In this document: piece after piece, positions 39,521-52,130 of the stretch
Layout: each line of letters starts with the position of its first letter
Numbering within the stretch: the first letter of the stretch is position 1
Translations under genes and position numbers: made by a program
Notes under the pieces: generated by a model
The model's input: only the letters and a program-made list of their open reading frames with translations
Databases searched by the model: none
What the model was told of the DNA's origin: nothing
DNA from: Lanius collurio
Lineage: Eukaryota > Chordata > Aves > Passeriformes > Laniidae
Assembly (NCBI GenBank): GCA_020086605.1
Contig: JACBWW010000050.1
Span: forward strand, 1,352,791-1,416,790
DNA: 64,000 bases
Direction: 5' to 3'

Positions 39521-42147
39521 TCTCCAGTGATTAAACTTCAGCCACCACAGCTCCTAGGAAGTGTTGGCTGCTCACAAGATGGAAACAGCTGGGGTTAATA
39601 TATTAGTAATTAAGAATTGTTGCCTAAATCTCACCAGGTAGATGTGCAATATAAACTGTAATGGTAGGTTCAGTTACCTTGTGTCATCATGCACTTCCTA
39701 GATCAAGTAGAATTGTGCACTTACAGAATCAAGTAGAGGGTGAATCAGGTTTACAAGAAAGTAACCCTGTCACTCTGTATAAATGAATTGTAATACTATT
39801 TTCTAGAGAGATCCTTTAAACAAATATAGAACTTTCATTTTCTCCCTCCTGGCTCCTGTAATGCAAAATGCTGCTCCTGGTGTTTCTCAGGGTATTGGTA
39901 AAACCTGCATAATGACCTGGTATGACAATTCCTGCTTTAAGGGTTCCTTTGCTACGAGGAATCTTATTTTATTACAGTTAATTGGAGGAAAATTAGTTTT
40001 AGTGAAGCCAGCATTTTACTATATGCATTGTTTTAGATAATACTGGCTAACTAGCATAAAATGCATATGAATAGTTTCCAGAAGTTTCAAGACTAGACCA
40101 AGGCAGCCTGTAAATAGCTTGGTTCAGGACTGGAGAACTCAGAAATCAATGGAATGCATAGCATTGCTGAGCTGTGTGTATGCTGCTGCCTTTTATTCAG
40201 TGCCTCCTGATGAGGATTTCCTTGTCCAGCTCCAATACAATCATTGTTAGCTCAGAATTTTAACTATTTCAGCAACAGTTACACCTAGGCAGGTCTTGTG
40301 GGTTATCTTGTAGATACAGGCAAGTTGTCAAAATTATTGCTAATCAGGATTTTTAGGCTATAAACAGAGAGCTTTCCATGATGAGAAAGTCTCCTGGGGA
40401 TGTTGGCCAGTTATGTGTTTACTTGATGTGAGGAAGGTGGAAGAATGAATTCTAGTAAGGTTATTAAAGATAACTTGTATATGAATTGTGATGTTTACTT
40501 GGACCTGAACTACAACAGAAAAGAATTAAAGGCATTTTAATACCAGTGCAAATTTCTTTTTTTGTTTGAAGGCAGTGGAACACAAAGAAATAAATAAACC
40601 TTTTGATTCTAAAGCATAATTTAGTATGTACTGGGATACCTTTATTAAAGGCAACTCTGAGAAAGGTGTCTTGACTGTTGTTGCCTCACCTGTGTATTCT
40701 GTTTTTACATGTTTGGACCAAACAGCTGCTTTTAGTATTGTAAGTATATTTTGAAACAGTGTTGACCTCCTGTGCCCAGCGTTGCTCAACTGGGGCCTCC
40801 TGGAGCAAGGTGAGTGTTGTACTGGAGGCACTGGGTTCAGCTGCTGTGGGTTTTATAATTGCATTTTATTCTGTGCCAGTGAGGGGAATCAATAGGCAGG
40901 AATCAGGAGGTGGGATGACATCCAGGGGAGGCTGAGGGTTATCCAGAAAATGGGAGTAATTTTGCAACATGCTTCAGAATATGGTTGGTTTAAAAATTGC
41001 TCTGCTACAGCCTGTTAGAGGGAGGAGCAGGGGTGTAATTAGGAGAAAGGAGCTGTCTTTTGTAACTTTTTTTTTTTTGAAGAGGATGTGCTTTTGGAGG
41101 AAAAATACAAACTGTTTATTCTTTAGTTGCCTGTAACACAAAAGTCAGCCACAGAAGTGAGGTACAGCATCTCAGACAACAGAGAAGAAAATGGTCCTGA
41201 AACACTCTTCCTATAATTGTTCTTGTTTAGTACTTGTGGTGTCAAAAATAGAGCTTGTTGGGATGTATTATTCCATGGATCCCCTTGCAAAGAAATCTGT
41301 TTTTCTTCCCCTCTGCAAGCTTATGCAGTGCTTAGTAAACGATACTTTTCTTTGTGGTGATGGTCAATTTAATCCTTCAGTTTGTAAGTAAGTAGGTATC
41401 AAGGATCTGTGGAAGTCTGATTTTCCAGTTTGGGCTCTGGTGGAGATTTCAGGTGTGATGGAGGAGACTGTTGAAGTACCATATATGCAATACGAAATTA
41501 ATCAACCCTGTCAAAGAAAAAATGAGTAATTTGATTTGTACCTACAGATTGAGCCTTCCAGTCATCCTGGTGTGAGGAAATAGTGGATGTAGAAGAAAGC
41601 AGGTTCTCACTTGTCTAAGAATCACAGGACTAACCAAGAGGGGATTTCATTGTCCCATCCTCTCTTGTACCATTTTGTGCCATCGATAGCATAAGAAAAT
41701 GAGGGCTTTAGGATAAATTTGAATGTGTGTGTAAGAGAAAAGGAAAACAACCTTTAAAAAATCTACTTCTGACTACTGCATAACTCTAGCTCAGGTTTGA
41801 TTGTAGGTTTATCCTTTTCCTGTCTGTATAATACTCTGAAGCTTTCAGTCTGTGAAAACTCCTTTGTGACTGACACTGAGCTTTATTAACTCATGTCCAT
41901 GATTGCAGATATATATTTATTTTAATATGTAAGAGTCCAGGGGAATGGTTTCAACTTCCACATCTGAAAATCAGGCTCTTCTCAGTATAGTTCTAAGATT
42001 TATGATATGAAATAGTTTTACAGAATCATTGTTTTCTTGCCATGGGGTTTTAAAATGTAGTTTTAAAAACCTCAGTGGTCTTGGTCACTGAGATTTATAA
42101 TTCCTCACATCTGAGGGCAGCATTTGGCATGGTAAGTTGTGACAGGT
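39521..42147. other. ODR4 3' UTR and intergenic sequence
   Basis: No coding region is recognised. The ODR4 3' UTR must begin here. Plausible poly(A) signals are ATTAAA at 40525-40530 and overlapping AATAAA at 40589-40598, which would give a 3' UTR of about 1.0-1.1 kb. The rest is AT-rich unique sequence with short unsupported ORFs. Confidence 0.5.
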
Positions 42148-42707
42148 TGTGATGGTGTGTGACCCCAGCTGGCACCTAAGGACCACACGAGGCTTGTTCA
42201 CCTCCCGGGGCGAGGGGCAGAAGGGTTGGAACAAAGATAAAACTCTTGGGTTGCAATAAGGACAGTTTAATAATTGAAATATAGTACAATATAGTAATAG
42301 CAGTAGTAATAATAATAATGAAAAGGTAGATAACAAAAGAGAGAGGGGAGTACAAGCCAGACAGATGAATGACCCCAGTGCAGTCCCTCACCACCCACCC
42401 ACTGGTGCCCAGCCCGTCCCCCAGCAGCCATCGGCCCTCCCAGCCAGCTGCCCCCGTTCACATCCCCTGGTGTGGAATGTCCCTCTGCCCAGGGGGATCA
42501 GCTGTCCTGGCCATGCTCCATCCCAGCTTCTGGTGCAGCTCCTCACTGGCAGAGCCTGGGACACTGCAAAGTCCTTGGCTGGGGACCTCTGCTCAGCAAC
42601 AACTGAAACATCGGTGTGTTATCAAAATGATTCCATACTGAATTCAAAACACAGCCCTGTCTGGGCTGCTGGGAGGAAAAATAACTAGCCCAGCTGACAG
42701 CAGGACA
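42148..42707 (+). mobile_element. Solo LTR of an avian ERVL-type endogenous retrovirus
   Basis: A 560-bp element with TG at the 5' end (TGTGATGG) and CA at the 3' end (CAGCAGGACA). Internal landmarks recall avian ERVL LTRs: GGACAGTTTAATAATTGAAA (a possible TATA/poly(A) region), GGGGGATCAGCTGTCCTGGC, CTCAGCAACAACTGAAACAT and GTGTGTTATCAA. No flanking second LTR or gag/pol remnant is visible, so it is a solo LTR. The flanking 5 bp (CAGGT and CTGGA) match at only three positions, consistent with an old insertion. Confidence 0.72.
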
Positions 42708-44972
42708 CTGGAATCTACCAGAGGCTTTGCTCTCAGTCTGGGCAGCAGTGACACCAGTGATAATTTGTTCCCCCCTTCTGCTCCATCAGAATATTTGGGG
42801 ACACTCAGGGTCTCTGAGTCCAAAGGAAGAGTAACCACAGCCCAGAGTAGCAGGAAGGCTGTTCCCTTGTGCTTGTTGAAGCATTTAGAGTTAGCTACTC
42901 AAAAACCTTTGCACAGTAGTAAATCTTTGAGTCAAGTTTTGCTTTTTTTTTTTTAAGGTGTTGGGTTTTTTTCCTGCAGAAACTGATAACTGCTGTGATC
43001 AGAGTTTTACTTGCAACTTCATTAGTCATGAGCTTCTATTGACACTTGGTGCCACATGTGTGTTTGCTTTTTGTTTTTTAAATTACAGGTTGAAGAAAAT
43101 CCTGCTTAAGTATGCTTAATCTGTCTCTTAAAATGGAATGTCAACTTATTTCTTACAGTAGCTGTAGGTGCAGCTTCTGTGGTGCTACTGTTGGGGTTTT
43201 GTGCTTTCAGCCTTGTTCTCAAGGAAATGAAGCTTATGTGATGAGGCTGCTGATGTACAGCCTGATGGCTTTTAAACCAAGTTGGATAAAGAGGGAAAGT
43301 TCTCGAGGAAGTTAAGTTCTCACAACTTTTCTTGGTGTGTAGAGGATAGAAATTTTTCATGTCTCTTCCTTAAAATACATCATTAACAAAATGCAAGAGA
43401 AGTATTGTCCTGCTATTCAGGTAACTGGTTACTTTTGTGATGGACAAAAGATAATTCAGTGTTTTCTACCTAAACTCCTATAAGATCATTGGATTTTCAT
43501 GCTGTTGGGTGTATCTGCAAATATTCTGAAGAGACAAATGAAATGTTAGGATGAAAGTGAATTTACCTGAGGGGTCAACTTCACACTTCAGGAAGGGGAA
43601 AAAGCTTTATTCCTTCTACCTGGAGTTGCATCAGAAAGGCTTGTGACAGTCTCTCACTCAGCAGTTTACAGCATGGAAATCATGACATTTTGGGAACAGG
43701 CTATTTGAATTCTTGGTGTAATAAAGTAATGAATTGTTTTACAGGTTAGAGAAGATTGTACCAGAGATGATTAATAAGGTGTACATGAGGTGAGGTTTCT
43801 AGAGCTCTATTAAAATAGTCATCCATGGCAAAACAATGTTAAAAGTAGAAATTCAGTAGCATTTTGACAGTTTCTAAAAAAAGAACAAAGAAAAGATAAA
43901 TAGTCTTCAACATTTTGATCATCTCAAATGTTATCAGCAAAACTGTGCTGTTCAGATCTTTAGTAAGATACAGATACTTCCATTCTCAAATTCAGCCTTT
44001 AGCTTTGGCAGTGTGCAGAAGTCACTGAAGTGTTTCTAATGTTTTGTTGTGTTGTATCAGGTGGAGAGAGAGGAATGTTTATAGTGAATTTATCCCATGT
44101 CTTCCTCTCAGACAGATTGTTAAATTGTAGTTCTCAGCAGCTTCCCTTTATCAAAACTTGAAACTTTTTTAGTAAATGTCTAATGGGTGCTTATTAATAT
44201 TTCACATGTCTTTAAGGCTAAGGTTATGTACTACCAATATATTTCACACTTCCAATGGCAGCTTTTGGGAGCTGATAAGCTTTATTCAGTTATTACATAA
44301 GCACAACATACTTTTCCAGAACTGACAGATATTTTAAATACTGCTGCTCAGCATAGGGTGCTCCAATGAACTGGAGCCAGCTGATGCTGTGTCTGTGTCA
44401 GCTGTTTGGGTGAAAAACATACAGGAGCACTGAGCTAACTTCTCTCTTTGCATCAGTATTGAATATTAAATGTGGAATAAAATAATGATGTAGACACTTG
44501 AGCCATTTAGGAATGCAAGGACTTTGGGCTACTTGTCTGTTCTTAAAACTGCCTGTTCCTGGCAAAGTTGGTGGAAGTGAATCAGGAGTCAGGACTTGCT
44601 GTAACTTCAGAGCACACAGATGGCTTTATGCGTGCACAGAGGGATGGACCAGTCCTGTCCTCACTGAGATGAAGGACTGGTGCTTTGTGGAGACAGGCAT
44701 GGGCCCTCAAATTTTAATTTGTTTTTCCTGTATTTCTTAAATAACACTGCTGTTCTTCCTATTCTTGTGACTGGCATAGAAATATGTACAGGACTGCCAG
44801 CTCTATGTGTTTTAAGTAGAATCCACATACTAACAGTTAAATAATTTTTATGTCTTTGTTATGTTACAAGTAAATCAGCCAAGACCACCTTCTCTAAGTG
44901 GGATGAGTGTTACTGACATTGATTTACAGCTGACTGAAGAGGAGAGGGAGGCAGTGAGGACTATGGCTCTAA
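42708..44972. other. Intergenic sequence and PDC 3' UTR
   Basis: No gene is recognised. The PDC 3' UTR lies at the right end. On the minus strand, ATTAAA (plus TTTAAT at 44713-44718) and AATAAA (plus TTTATT at 44281-44286) are candidate poly(A) signals. The remainder is AT-rich and without recognised repeats. Confidence 0.5.
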
Positions 44973-47900
44973 TTATTCAACATCTGGCTCATCCGTGCCA
45001 TTCCCCAGCACCCGAAGCTCCCTCTCAGGTAGCAGCCCATACTCATTTAGGAAAGCCTCCACATCTACAGCAAAAAACTCCTCATTGAACTGTTCAGAAA
45101 CACTGATGAAATTGCTCAGCAGCTCCCCGGCCTTGTAGACCAGTAGGGAGGGGAGCACCTCGCTGGAGAAGCGATCCCCGGCGCCCGTGCTGGAGGCCTT
45201 GATCTTGCAGAACTTGACGGTGGGGTACTCGGCCGCCAGGCAGGCCAGGCTGCTGTTGAGGGCCTCGCAGCCCTTGACGCCGTCCTCATAAATGTGCACG
45301 ATGACCGTGGTGGTTTTGTGCTCCTTCTCCACGGCCTCCAGGAACTGTTCCCCGTTCTGCAGCTCGCACACGAAGCCGAACTTGGGCCCGAAGCTGAGCC
45401 GCTGGTGCATGTCCTGCATGCAGCGCTTGCGGTACTCCTGTAAGCAGCTTTCGTCCTCCTGCGAGGCGTGGATCAACTCGTACTCCTGCATGCTCATCTG
45501 TGAATAGCCAGGGAGTGCTGTCAGTCACTGGGAGCCCCTTGCAGCTGGAACAGGGGCAGACCCACCCGTTGTCTAGAGAACCCCGAAAGCTGAGCCAGAA
45601 GCACCATCACTCCCTACAGTGATTTTGGGAGGTCTCGTCAAGAGACAGGTGAAGATCCTGTCTCAACACTTGCCTGTCAACGTGCTGGTACTGAAAGCAG
45701 TGGCCACATTTGGCAAAAATTTATGGATCTCTCAGTCAGTGGAAATTTTCCCTGTAGTGGGGCAGGTTTAATTCCTGTGTTGTTGGGGATTTGGTTCCCC
45801 CTGTTTCAGAATTAGTAAATGGTCATGAGTGATGTTCAGGCTCAGAGCACTATCCTGACTAATAGGTTCTTAAACATGTTAAAAATTTTCTGTAGCCTTA
45901 ACCAAGGATAGAGCATTGTGGCAGGGAAGGGAGGAAGAAAGATCAAGCTGTGCTGTACAGGATAGATGTGAAATACACTGCTTGTTTTACTGAAGTTACC
46001 CTTTGCTTGAGAGCAGACTGGATAAAGAGAATCACAGAACCATTAATTAAGGTTGGAAAAGCCCTCCAAGATCATTAAGTCCAACCATTAACTCAGCACT
46101 GCCAAACCACCTCTAACTCATGTCGCTAAACACCAAATCCCTATTTTTTTTGGATGCTTTCAGGGATGGTGACTCCATCAATGCTCTGGACAGCCTATTC
46201 CAGCATTTGGCCATCCTTATGGGGAAGAAATTTTCCTGATATCCAATCTAAGCCTCCCCTGGAACAACTCGAGGCCATTTCCTGTCATCCTGTCCCTGTT
46301 CCTTGGGAGCAGAGCCCAAGCCCTGGATGCCCCCTCCTCTCAGGGAGTTGTGCAGAGCCAGAAGGTCCCCTCTGAGCCTCCTTTTCTCCAGTCTAAGCCC
46401 CCCAGCTCCCTCAGCCACTCCTGGGGCTCCAGCTCCTTCCCCAGCTCCGTTGTTTTGCACATGTGTTCTGTCTGCATTGTGGGAGTTCTGCAAAGTTACA
46501 CAGAAACTGAGTGGAAAATTCAAGATTTTCTACCTTGTAACAGGCATGTTTTATATAGAGCCAAAATGAATTCCTTTTGCTTTTCCTACCTTACGGCAGA
46601 ATCTCTCTCTGGTGTCTTTATCATCTCTGCTGAAAGATCTGTGGGGTGAAGACATTTGTCTAAGCATTTCTTTCTTGCTCGGGGGTAAGGAGTCTCCATC
46701 TTCACTCTCTAATTTGAACTTCCTCCAGTCGTTGATCACACCTTTGGGCCCTAAGAGAGATGAAATTGGGTGAGAAAGTGGCTGCAACAAGAGGTTTCTT
46801 GAGAAGTTTCTTTGCTGGTTTGTCCTTCTGTGCCTCAGTTTTTGTGTCCCTCCTCCTCCCAAAGCACTCTCCAGGAGTGCTGAGAACCAAAGCTTGGGGA
46901 TCAATGTATCCCAAAAAGAAAGAAAGAGGGGTTTTGTAGCCTGGATCACTTTGGTGATCTGGTTCCCATCAGGAGCCTTTTGAAGGATTTTGGTGAGCTA
47001 CATGATCAGTTAACATGGATGAGGATGTTGAAACCTGTTAGAACTGCCATGTTGGCCAAAGGTGGTGTTTGGTAGACAAATATTTGATTTCTTTATAAGC
47101 AGGGTATTTAAATATTAATTTACATATTTAATAAAATCTAAATGTTAAATGTGCAAAAGGACTCAGAGTAAAACTAAGCATGCAGGACAATTGAGATTAT
47201 TTTTAAAACCCCCAAACAATACATGTTGCCCTGGAAAAGTAACCCATAAGGTAAATGATAATTCTGATTGTAATGCAGATCTTGGTCTTTGGAGCTGCTT
47301 GATTAAACTGCTTAAATTTTGAAACTGGGAAAAAAATTAATTTCAAAATTCCAGTGCTGTTTTTCAAAATGAAAAATTTTAATCTGTGTCTTAGGTTTGA
47401 AAGCAAAAATAAAGAATACTTTGGTGTTTTCAGAAATGAAGTTTCCTATGGAAAATTTTCACAAGGAAGATGTGATGAAAATGAGATATGGTGCGTATAT
47501 ATATATGTTTTGTTTTTTGGTTTTTTTTTTTTTTTTCATAGAATGGTTTAGGTTGGAAGGGACCTTTAAGCTCATCTTGTTCCATCCCCTACCATGGGCA
47601 GGGACACCTTCCACTAGCTCTGTTGGTCAGAGCCACATCTAACCTGTGTATATATCACAATCTTGGCCAACACCAGCAAGGCTGGTTGGGAAAGAACCCC
47701 AGAGTTTTTACAAGAGCTGCATTTATTATACCTCCAAGGAAAAGAAGCCCTTGGAGCACAGAGAGGGAATGACTGGCGTCCTGTTACCTGTCAGTGGGGT
47801 GGAGTAGATGATCCCTGGCTGTAGAGCTGAACACAATGTCAGCACTCATAAAAATCCTAGTGATTGAGCACTGGATTAAAAAGAATGATGGTTTTGAGCG

Positions 47901-48458
47901 AGGCCTCTTTTAAAGCTTCTAAATGCTGTGTTTGCCATCAGGGGAATTTTTAGCTCAGTGTTCCTTCTGTAAAGAAGGAAAAAATCATTTTGCCTTTCTA
48001 GTGAAATGCTATCACCTAATTCTAGCATGGGAGTGTGGGTTTTGTTGCTCTATCGTTGTCTTCTCTACTCCCCTGAGAACAAAGTGAAGCAATAAACCAC
48101 AGGAGTGAGGCAATAAACCAACAGGAGCCATGTTGGGCCATGGCTCTTGGTGGCTTTGTCAAGTGTCCCCTGCATTTGGCCTTTGCTTCAGGTTTGAGAA
48201 GGAGCAGCACAACATTTGGTGTTACCTGCCCTCCATGGGGGCTGCCACTTGCAAATACCTTCTCATTGCCTTTGGAACCTGTGTTTTTGGGCAAGAGGTT
48301 TGACCAATCCACTGGAACTACTGGAATCCTGGGCTTCCCCAGTGAACATGGACAGTTTCACTTATTTTTAGGAAAAAAACCCAGTTAGTTTCCTTGCCTG
48401 TGTGTGTTGCCTGTCCTTCAAAGTCATCTTCCAAGCTGGTGTTGGCGTTTTCTTCCAT
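44973..48458 (-). CDS. PDC: PDC, phosducin
   Basis: Phosducin binds the beta-gamma subunits of transducin in photoreceptors and pineal cells and limits G-protein recycling; dark-phase phosphorylation releases it (established knowledge). Three coding exons: 48398-48458, 46590-46750 and 44973-45497, together 248 codons plus stop (human 246). Residues 1-20 start [29 protein letters not shown] (about 24-36) is the conserved Gbeta-gamma-binding helix. QMSSP matches the CaMKII-site region. RKMS, split by the exon 2/3 junction with Ser at residue 76, matches the PKA site Ser73 of human phosducin. The last exon encodes the thioredoxin-like domain, with [35 protein letters not shown] and the C-terminal [11 protein letters not shown]. 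Intron 2 (45498-46589) and intron 1 (46751-48397) each contain a CR1. Intron 1 uses a GC donor. Upstream noncoding exons were not resolved. Confidence 0.98.
46031..46470 (-). mobile_element. CR1 LINE fragment in PDC intron 2
   Basis: A CR1 3' region in minus orientation (same strand as PDC). The 3' tail is near AATCACAGAACCATTAATTA at the low end, and the inner region CTGAGCCTCCTTTTCTCCAG lies near 46372-46391. It is 5' truncated. Confidence 0.88.
47539..47646 (-). mobile_element. CR1 LINE 3' end fragment in PDC intron 1
   Basis: About 110 bp of CR1 tail in minus orientation: CATAGAATGGTTTAGGTTGG, then CCATGGGCAGGGACACCTTC. A T-run of about 16 bases directly precedes it at 47521-47536. Confidence 0.87.
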
Positions 48459-51400
48459 TTCAGTGGCTGGAGTAGGAGATGCTGCAAGTCCCAAAGGGAG
48501 AACAGTTAATAACAGGATAGCAATGGGTTAAGCTTACAGCAGGTACAGCACAAGGTGTAATTTCCTGCAGCTGGTGGAGATCAAAATACACATGGTAATA
48601 ATGGAGCTTGTCATTGACCCACAGAAAGCAATTGGGATTTATGTCAGTCTCCTTAAAAAGGTGTCTGGCCAGATTCTCAGGTGAAGGTTCCTTCATTATG
48701 GTGTTCCTTCCCAGTCACTGGAGAATTTTGGGGATGTGGTCATAGGAAATAGTGGGTGTAAAACTTCCTGCAATTGAAATGGGTACCAAGTATTTTCTTT
48801 CTTTTCTTTCTTTTGTTCTTTCCTTCTTTTCCCTCTTGGAATTGGGAACCTATTAATTTTCCAAGTGCTGTGAGTATTTATTTTTAAGGTTTGCCTGGAC
48901 TGCTCATTTCACACACAGAAAATGGAGCCAAATATTTGAACCTGTTGGGCAAGAGACCTCTGAACATCCTGGAGCTGACTGGGCCATGTTTGTTGCAAAA
49001 CAGCAAACTGATGGTGGTTATAAATCAAAATCACTTTCTTGTTCCACCCTTTCTATAAACCAGGCAACCCAAGGAGCCAGGTGACACTCTCAGGGCACTG
49101 TGATTCACCAACACCCTTTTTGTTTCTAGAGTAGAGCCACAAAAAAAATTGAGTGCTCCCACCAAGGAGGTGATCCCAGCTGGGTGGTGCCAGACCACTA
49201 CAGAGCAGCCAGAAGTCTTAACACAGGTGGTTCCAGTGTTCCCATTAAGTCTAGACTTGTTTCATCTGTTCAGGTGCTAAGTTAAGCTTTGTTTGCCTTC
49301 GCAGTAGCAAAGATGGTCTCATGTCATGACTGCCTTGTTTAAAGGCTGCTGGAGTGTTAGACTGGAGTGATAAATAGTGGTGTGTGCACAGGAGGGAATG
49401 TGCCTTCATTTTTCCACAGCAGTATCAAGGGATAATGTGGACTAAGAGCTGAGTAGGACACAAGGTACCCGATTCTTGTGTGTATTAGGACTAAAGCTGA
49501 TAAGCAGATGTGCAAATACATTGTTCCATGCATGTACCTGTGGCAATTAATCAAAACTTGTGGGAAACATTGCAAGTGAGTTTGCAAGAAAAGTAGGTAA
49601 TGAGTTAAGCTTTATTAGTGTAAATTCTGTAGGTTGCTCTATAGATAGGTTGTCGTTGCTGCATAGATCCTGATTACAGGATTAATTGCTATTCCTGCAA
49701 TTCTGAAATAGAAATCTGAAGCTAATCCCTTCTCACTGGTCAAAACTAAGAATCCTTGCCATGTCAGGGATGAGCAGATATATATGCTGGGTCAAAGCCC
49801 TAAGTCATTCCCTTGGCTTACATGTGTACCTACAATAAGACAATTCTGTCTGCTTCTGCTGCAGATTTTCTTTGTTCTGGGGCCAACAAGAGGGTTTGAT
49901 TCTCTGTGTGCTTTGCAGTTTCAGAGCTTTGAGCCCTGAAAAGCACTAAAAGCATAAGAAACTCAAGCCCTCAGCTGCAGGCTCAAACCAGAAAACTTGA
50001 CTGTGCTTTTGGTGAAACACCTCTCTTCCTGTAGGTGGGAATGGATTGCTTAACAAATGAAAAGTCTCTGTAAAATTTATGTTACTGATCTATTGTTCCC
50101 CATAAATCTATGAAGATTAGATGAATCATAACAGCATAAAGGCTGTGTTTCACCATTCTTCTGCAGTGTGGCAGGAGGCAACATCCCTGACCATGCACAG
50201 GCTGGGAGGATGACCATGGACTGGGAGTGGGAACTCCTAAAGCTTAATCCTGTCCCTGTGACTGAATCGGGCTGTGAGCTGGGAGCCAGGCATGCAAACT
50301 GTTCTCCTTTGAGCTTAGCAAGGCTATAACTCCTTGTCATTCTTATCTCTGCCCTGGGAGAACGGGGCTGGCTGAGCCAGGTGTTTCCCAACCAGGCAGC
50401 TGAGGACAAGGCACGTGGACAGGGTGGTCCGTGGGAGGGTGTTCCAGGCTGAGCTGGCTCTCCTCGAGGAAAGCGCAGCGGAAGCTCTTGCGTGTTGTGT
50501 GTGGGCAAAGCCAGGCAGTCACCTCGGCAGGGAACTCTCCCACATCCTCATCAAGGGTTGAGGTGGAGCTGTTGTGTGGCTGGTTGGAGTTTTTTTTGGG
50601 TGGTGAGGAGGTGTTCTTTTATGTGTCAGGCAACCAGCATTTTCCGAAGTTGAAAATGAGCTTCCCAATAAATGGGGAAGTGTGGGTGCTGCCAGCTGTG
50701 GAGGTTGTTGTTATGCAAGCAGCTCTGTGAGGAAATGTCCGTGTTAAGGCTGAGTCAGCACTGCAGAGGGTGTCACAGAGTAGGTCAGGATGGCCCATCA
50801 TGAGTGTCTCAGGTGAGAAGGTACCACCTGCTTGCCTCTACAGGTGTGCTGAGACGTGGTGTGCCCAGCATGGGGATGGCTGGAACCCTCCTCTGCATCA
50901 CATGGCAGCTCTTGCAAGAGCAGCAACCCCTTAGAGAGGCTCATGTGGGTGCAAGTGGGTCATAATTTGTTGACTGATAGTGTTGTCTTTTAGAAATTCC
51001 TTTAAGGTCACCTGACTGAGGTCATCACCTTCAACCTGAGTTGGCCTGAGAGCATTGTTAGGCCTGGGACTCAGAGGCAGCAATTCACTGCATGAGCATG
51101 GCTGGATTCAGCAGGGAGGGAGAATGGCCATCCCAACCTACTCTTACAGATTCCTTACTGCTCTACAGCTGATTATTTTCTTGTTTTTAATCATGTAAAT
51201 CATGCAGTCTCTCAATCCCAATACATAACTGGCTCAGGGTGGGAACAGAGAGTCCCCTGAGAGGCTGCTGTGTCACACAGCACGAAGATATGCAGTGATG
51301 GTGACATGATGATTAATGTCATCACTGGAGTTAGTTATGTGTCCTAGTTCCAAGGAAGCACCCACAGACCTTCCAGCCCATCTGTTGTCATTGGTACCGA

Positions 51401-51986
51401 TCCCAAGCTTCCCCTTTGTACCATTCTGACATTCCAGATGAACAGCCATCTCTGGGGAGGGGGGAAATTGCTAATTTAGAAGATCTTTTGTATTTTCATT
51501 AGCTTTTCTCATTGGTTTTGGTTACTGAAAGTGGCTCCTGAAAAGTTCAAATGGGGGTAACAGCTTCTCCTTATCAGGTCTGTGGGTCATCAATGCACTA
51601 GGCCCTATTTTGTCATGCGTGTGGCAGCTATACATATGTATTTTAAGAGATGGATCGTTCTATAAATCCTTTACTTTCCTGTTTTTCTGTCAGATTTTCA
51701 GAGTGAAGAAAGAAAAGATGACAATTTCTTCATGGAGAATATTTTCATGTCCAAAACAACTTCTTCATCAAGAAAAAAACCCAAATGTATAAGCCTGATG
51801 CTGCCACTTAATTTCTATGAGCTTTGGATCTGTTACAGATCAGAAGCAGAATTCCTGTTATTGCTGACTCCTCTGGTGTCATTAAACTGGACAGACCAGC
51901 CTTACTTCAGGGTAGAAATAACTATTTAATGAAGTGGTTCCTTTTCATCCAATATGGAAGAAGGTTTTCTGCTTAGTAACAAAACA
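48459..51986. other. PDC upstream region, no gene recognised
   Basis: The noncoding 5' exon(s) and promoter of PDC should lie here but cannot be delimited. A splice acceptor CTACTCCAG lies just before the start codon on the minus strand. A pyrimidine-rich tract (TTTTC/TTTCT repeats) covers 48791-48837. A homeodomain-site cluster is at 49670-49728. Minus-strand ORF 50077-50508 and plus-strand ORFs near 50431 have no recognisable protein. Confidence 0.5.
49670..49728 (-). promoter_or_regulatory. OTX/CRX and PCE1-like site cluster upstream of PDC
   Basis: Three K50-homeodomain cores fall within 60 bp: GATTA at 49672-49676, GGATTA at 49679-49684 (TAATCC on the minus strand) and TAATCC at 49723-49728. 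The middle one overlaps CAATTA on the minus strand (49683-49688), the photoreceptor PCE1/RX-type core. CRX drives photoreceptor genes including phosducin (established knowledge). The position, 1.2 kb upstream of the PDC start codon, makes this a candidate promoter or enhancer. Confidence 0.35.
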
Positions 51987-52130
51987 CAGAATCATGGAAT
52001 GGCTTGAGACAGAAGGGACCTTAAAGCCCATCCAGTGCCACCTCCTGCCATGGGCAGGAACACCTTCCACTAGCTCAGGCTGCTCCTAGCCCTGTCCAAC
52101 CTGGACTTGGACACTTCCAGGGATGGGGCA
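51987..52130 (-). mobile_element. CR1 LINE 3' end fragment
   Basis: Minus-oriented CR1 tail: CAGAATCATGGAATGGCTTG, then CCATGGGCAGGAACACCTTC and CCTGTCCAACCTGGACTTGG. Confidence 0.9.

Noticed and set aside
39521..44972. Oculomedin (OCLM), annotated between ODR4 and PDC in human
   Set aside because: No recognisable counterpart; the human locus is a very short ORF and I cannot support one here.
44861..45088. Plus-strand ORF overlapping the PDC last exon
   Set aside because: It is antisense to the well-supported phosducin coding exon and has no recognisable protein.
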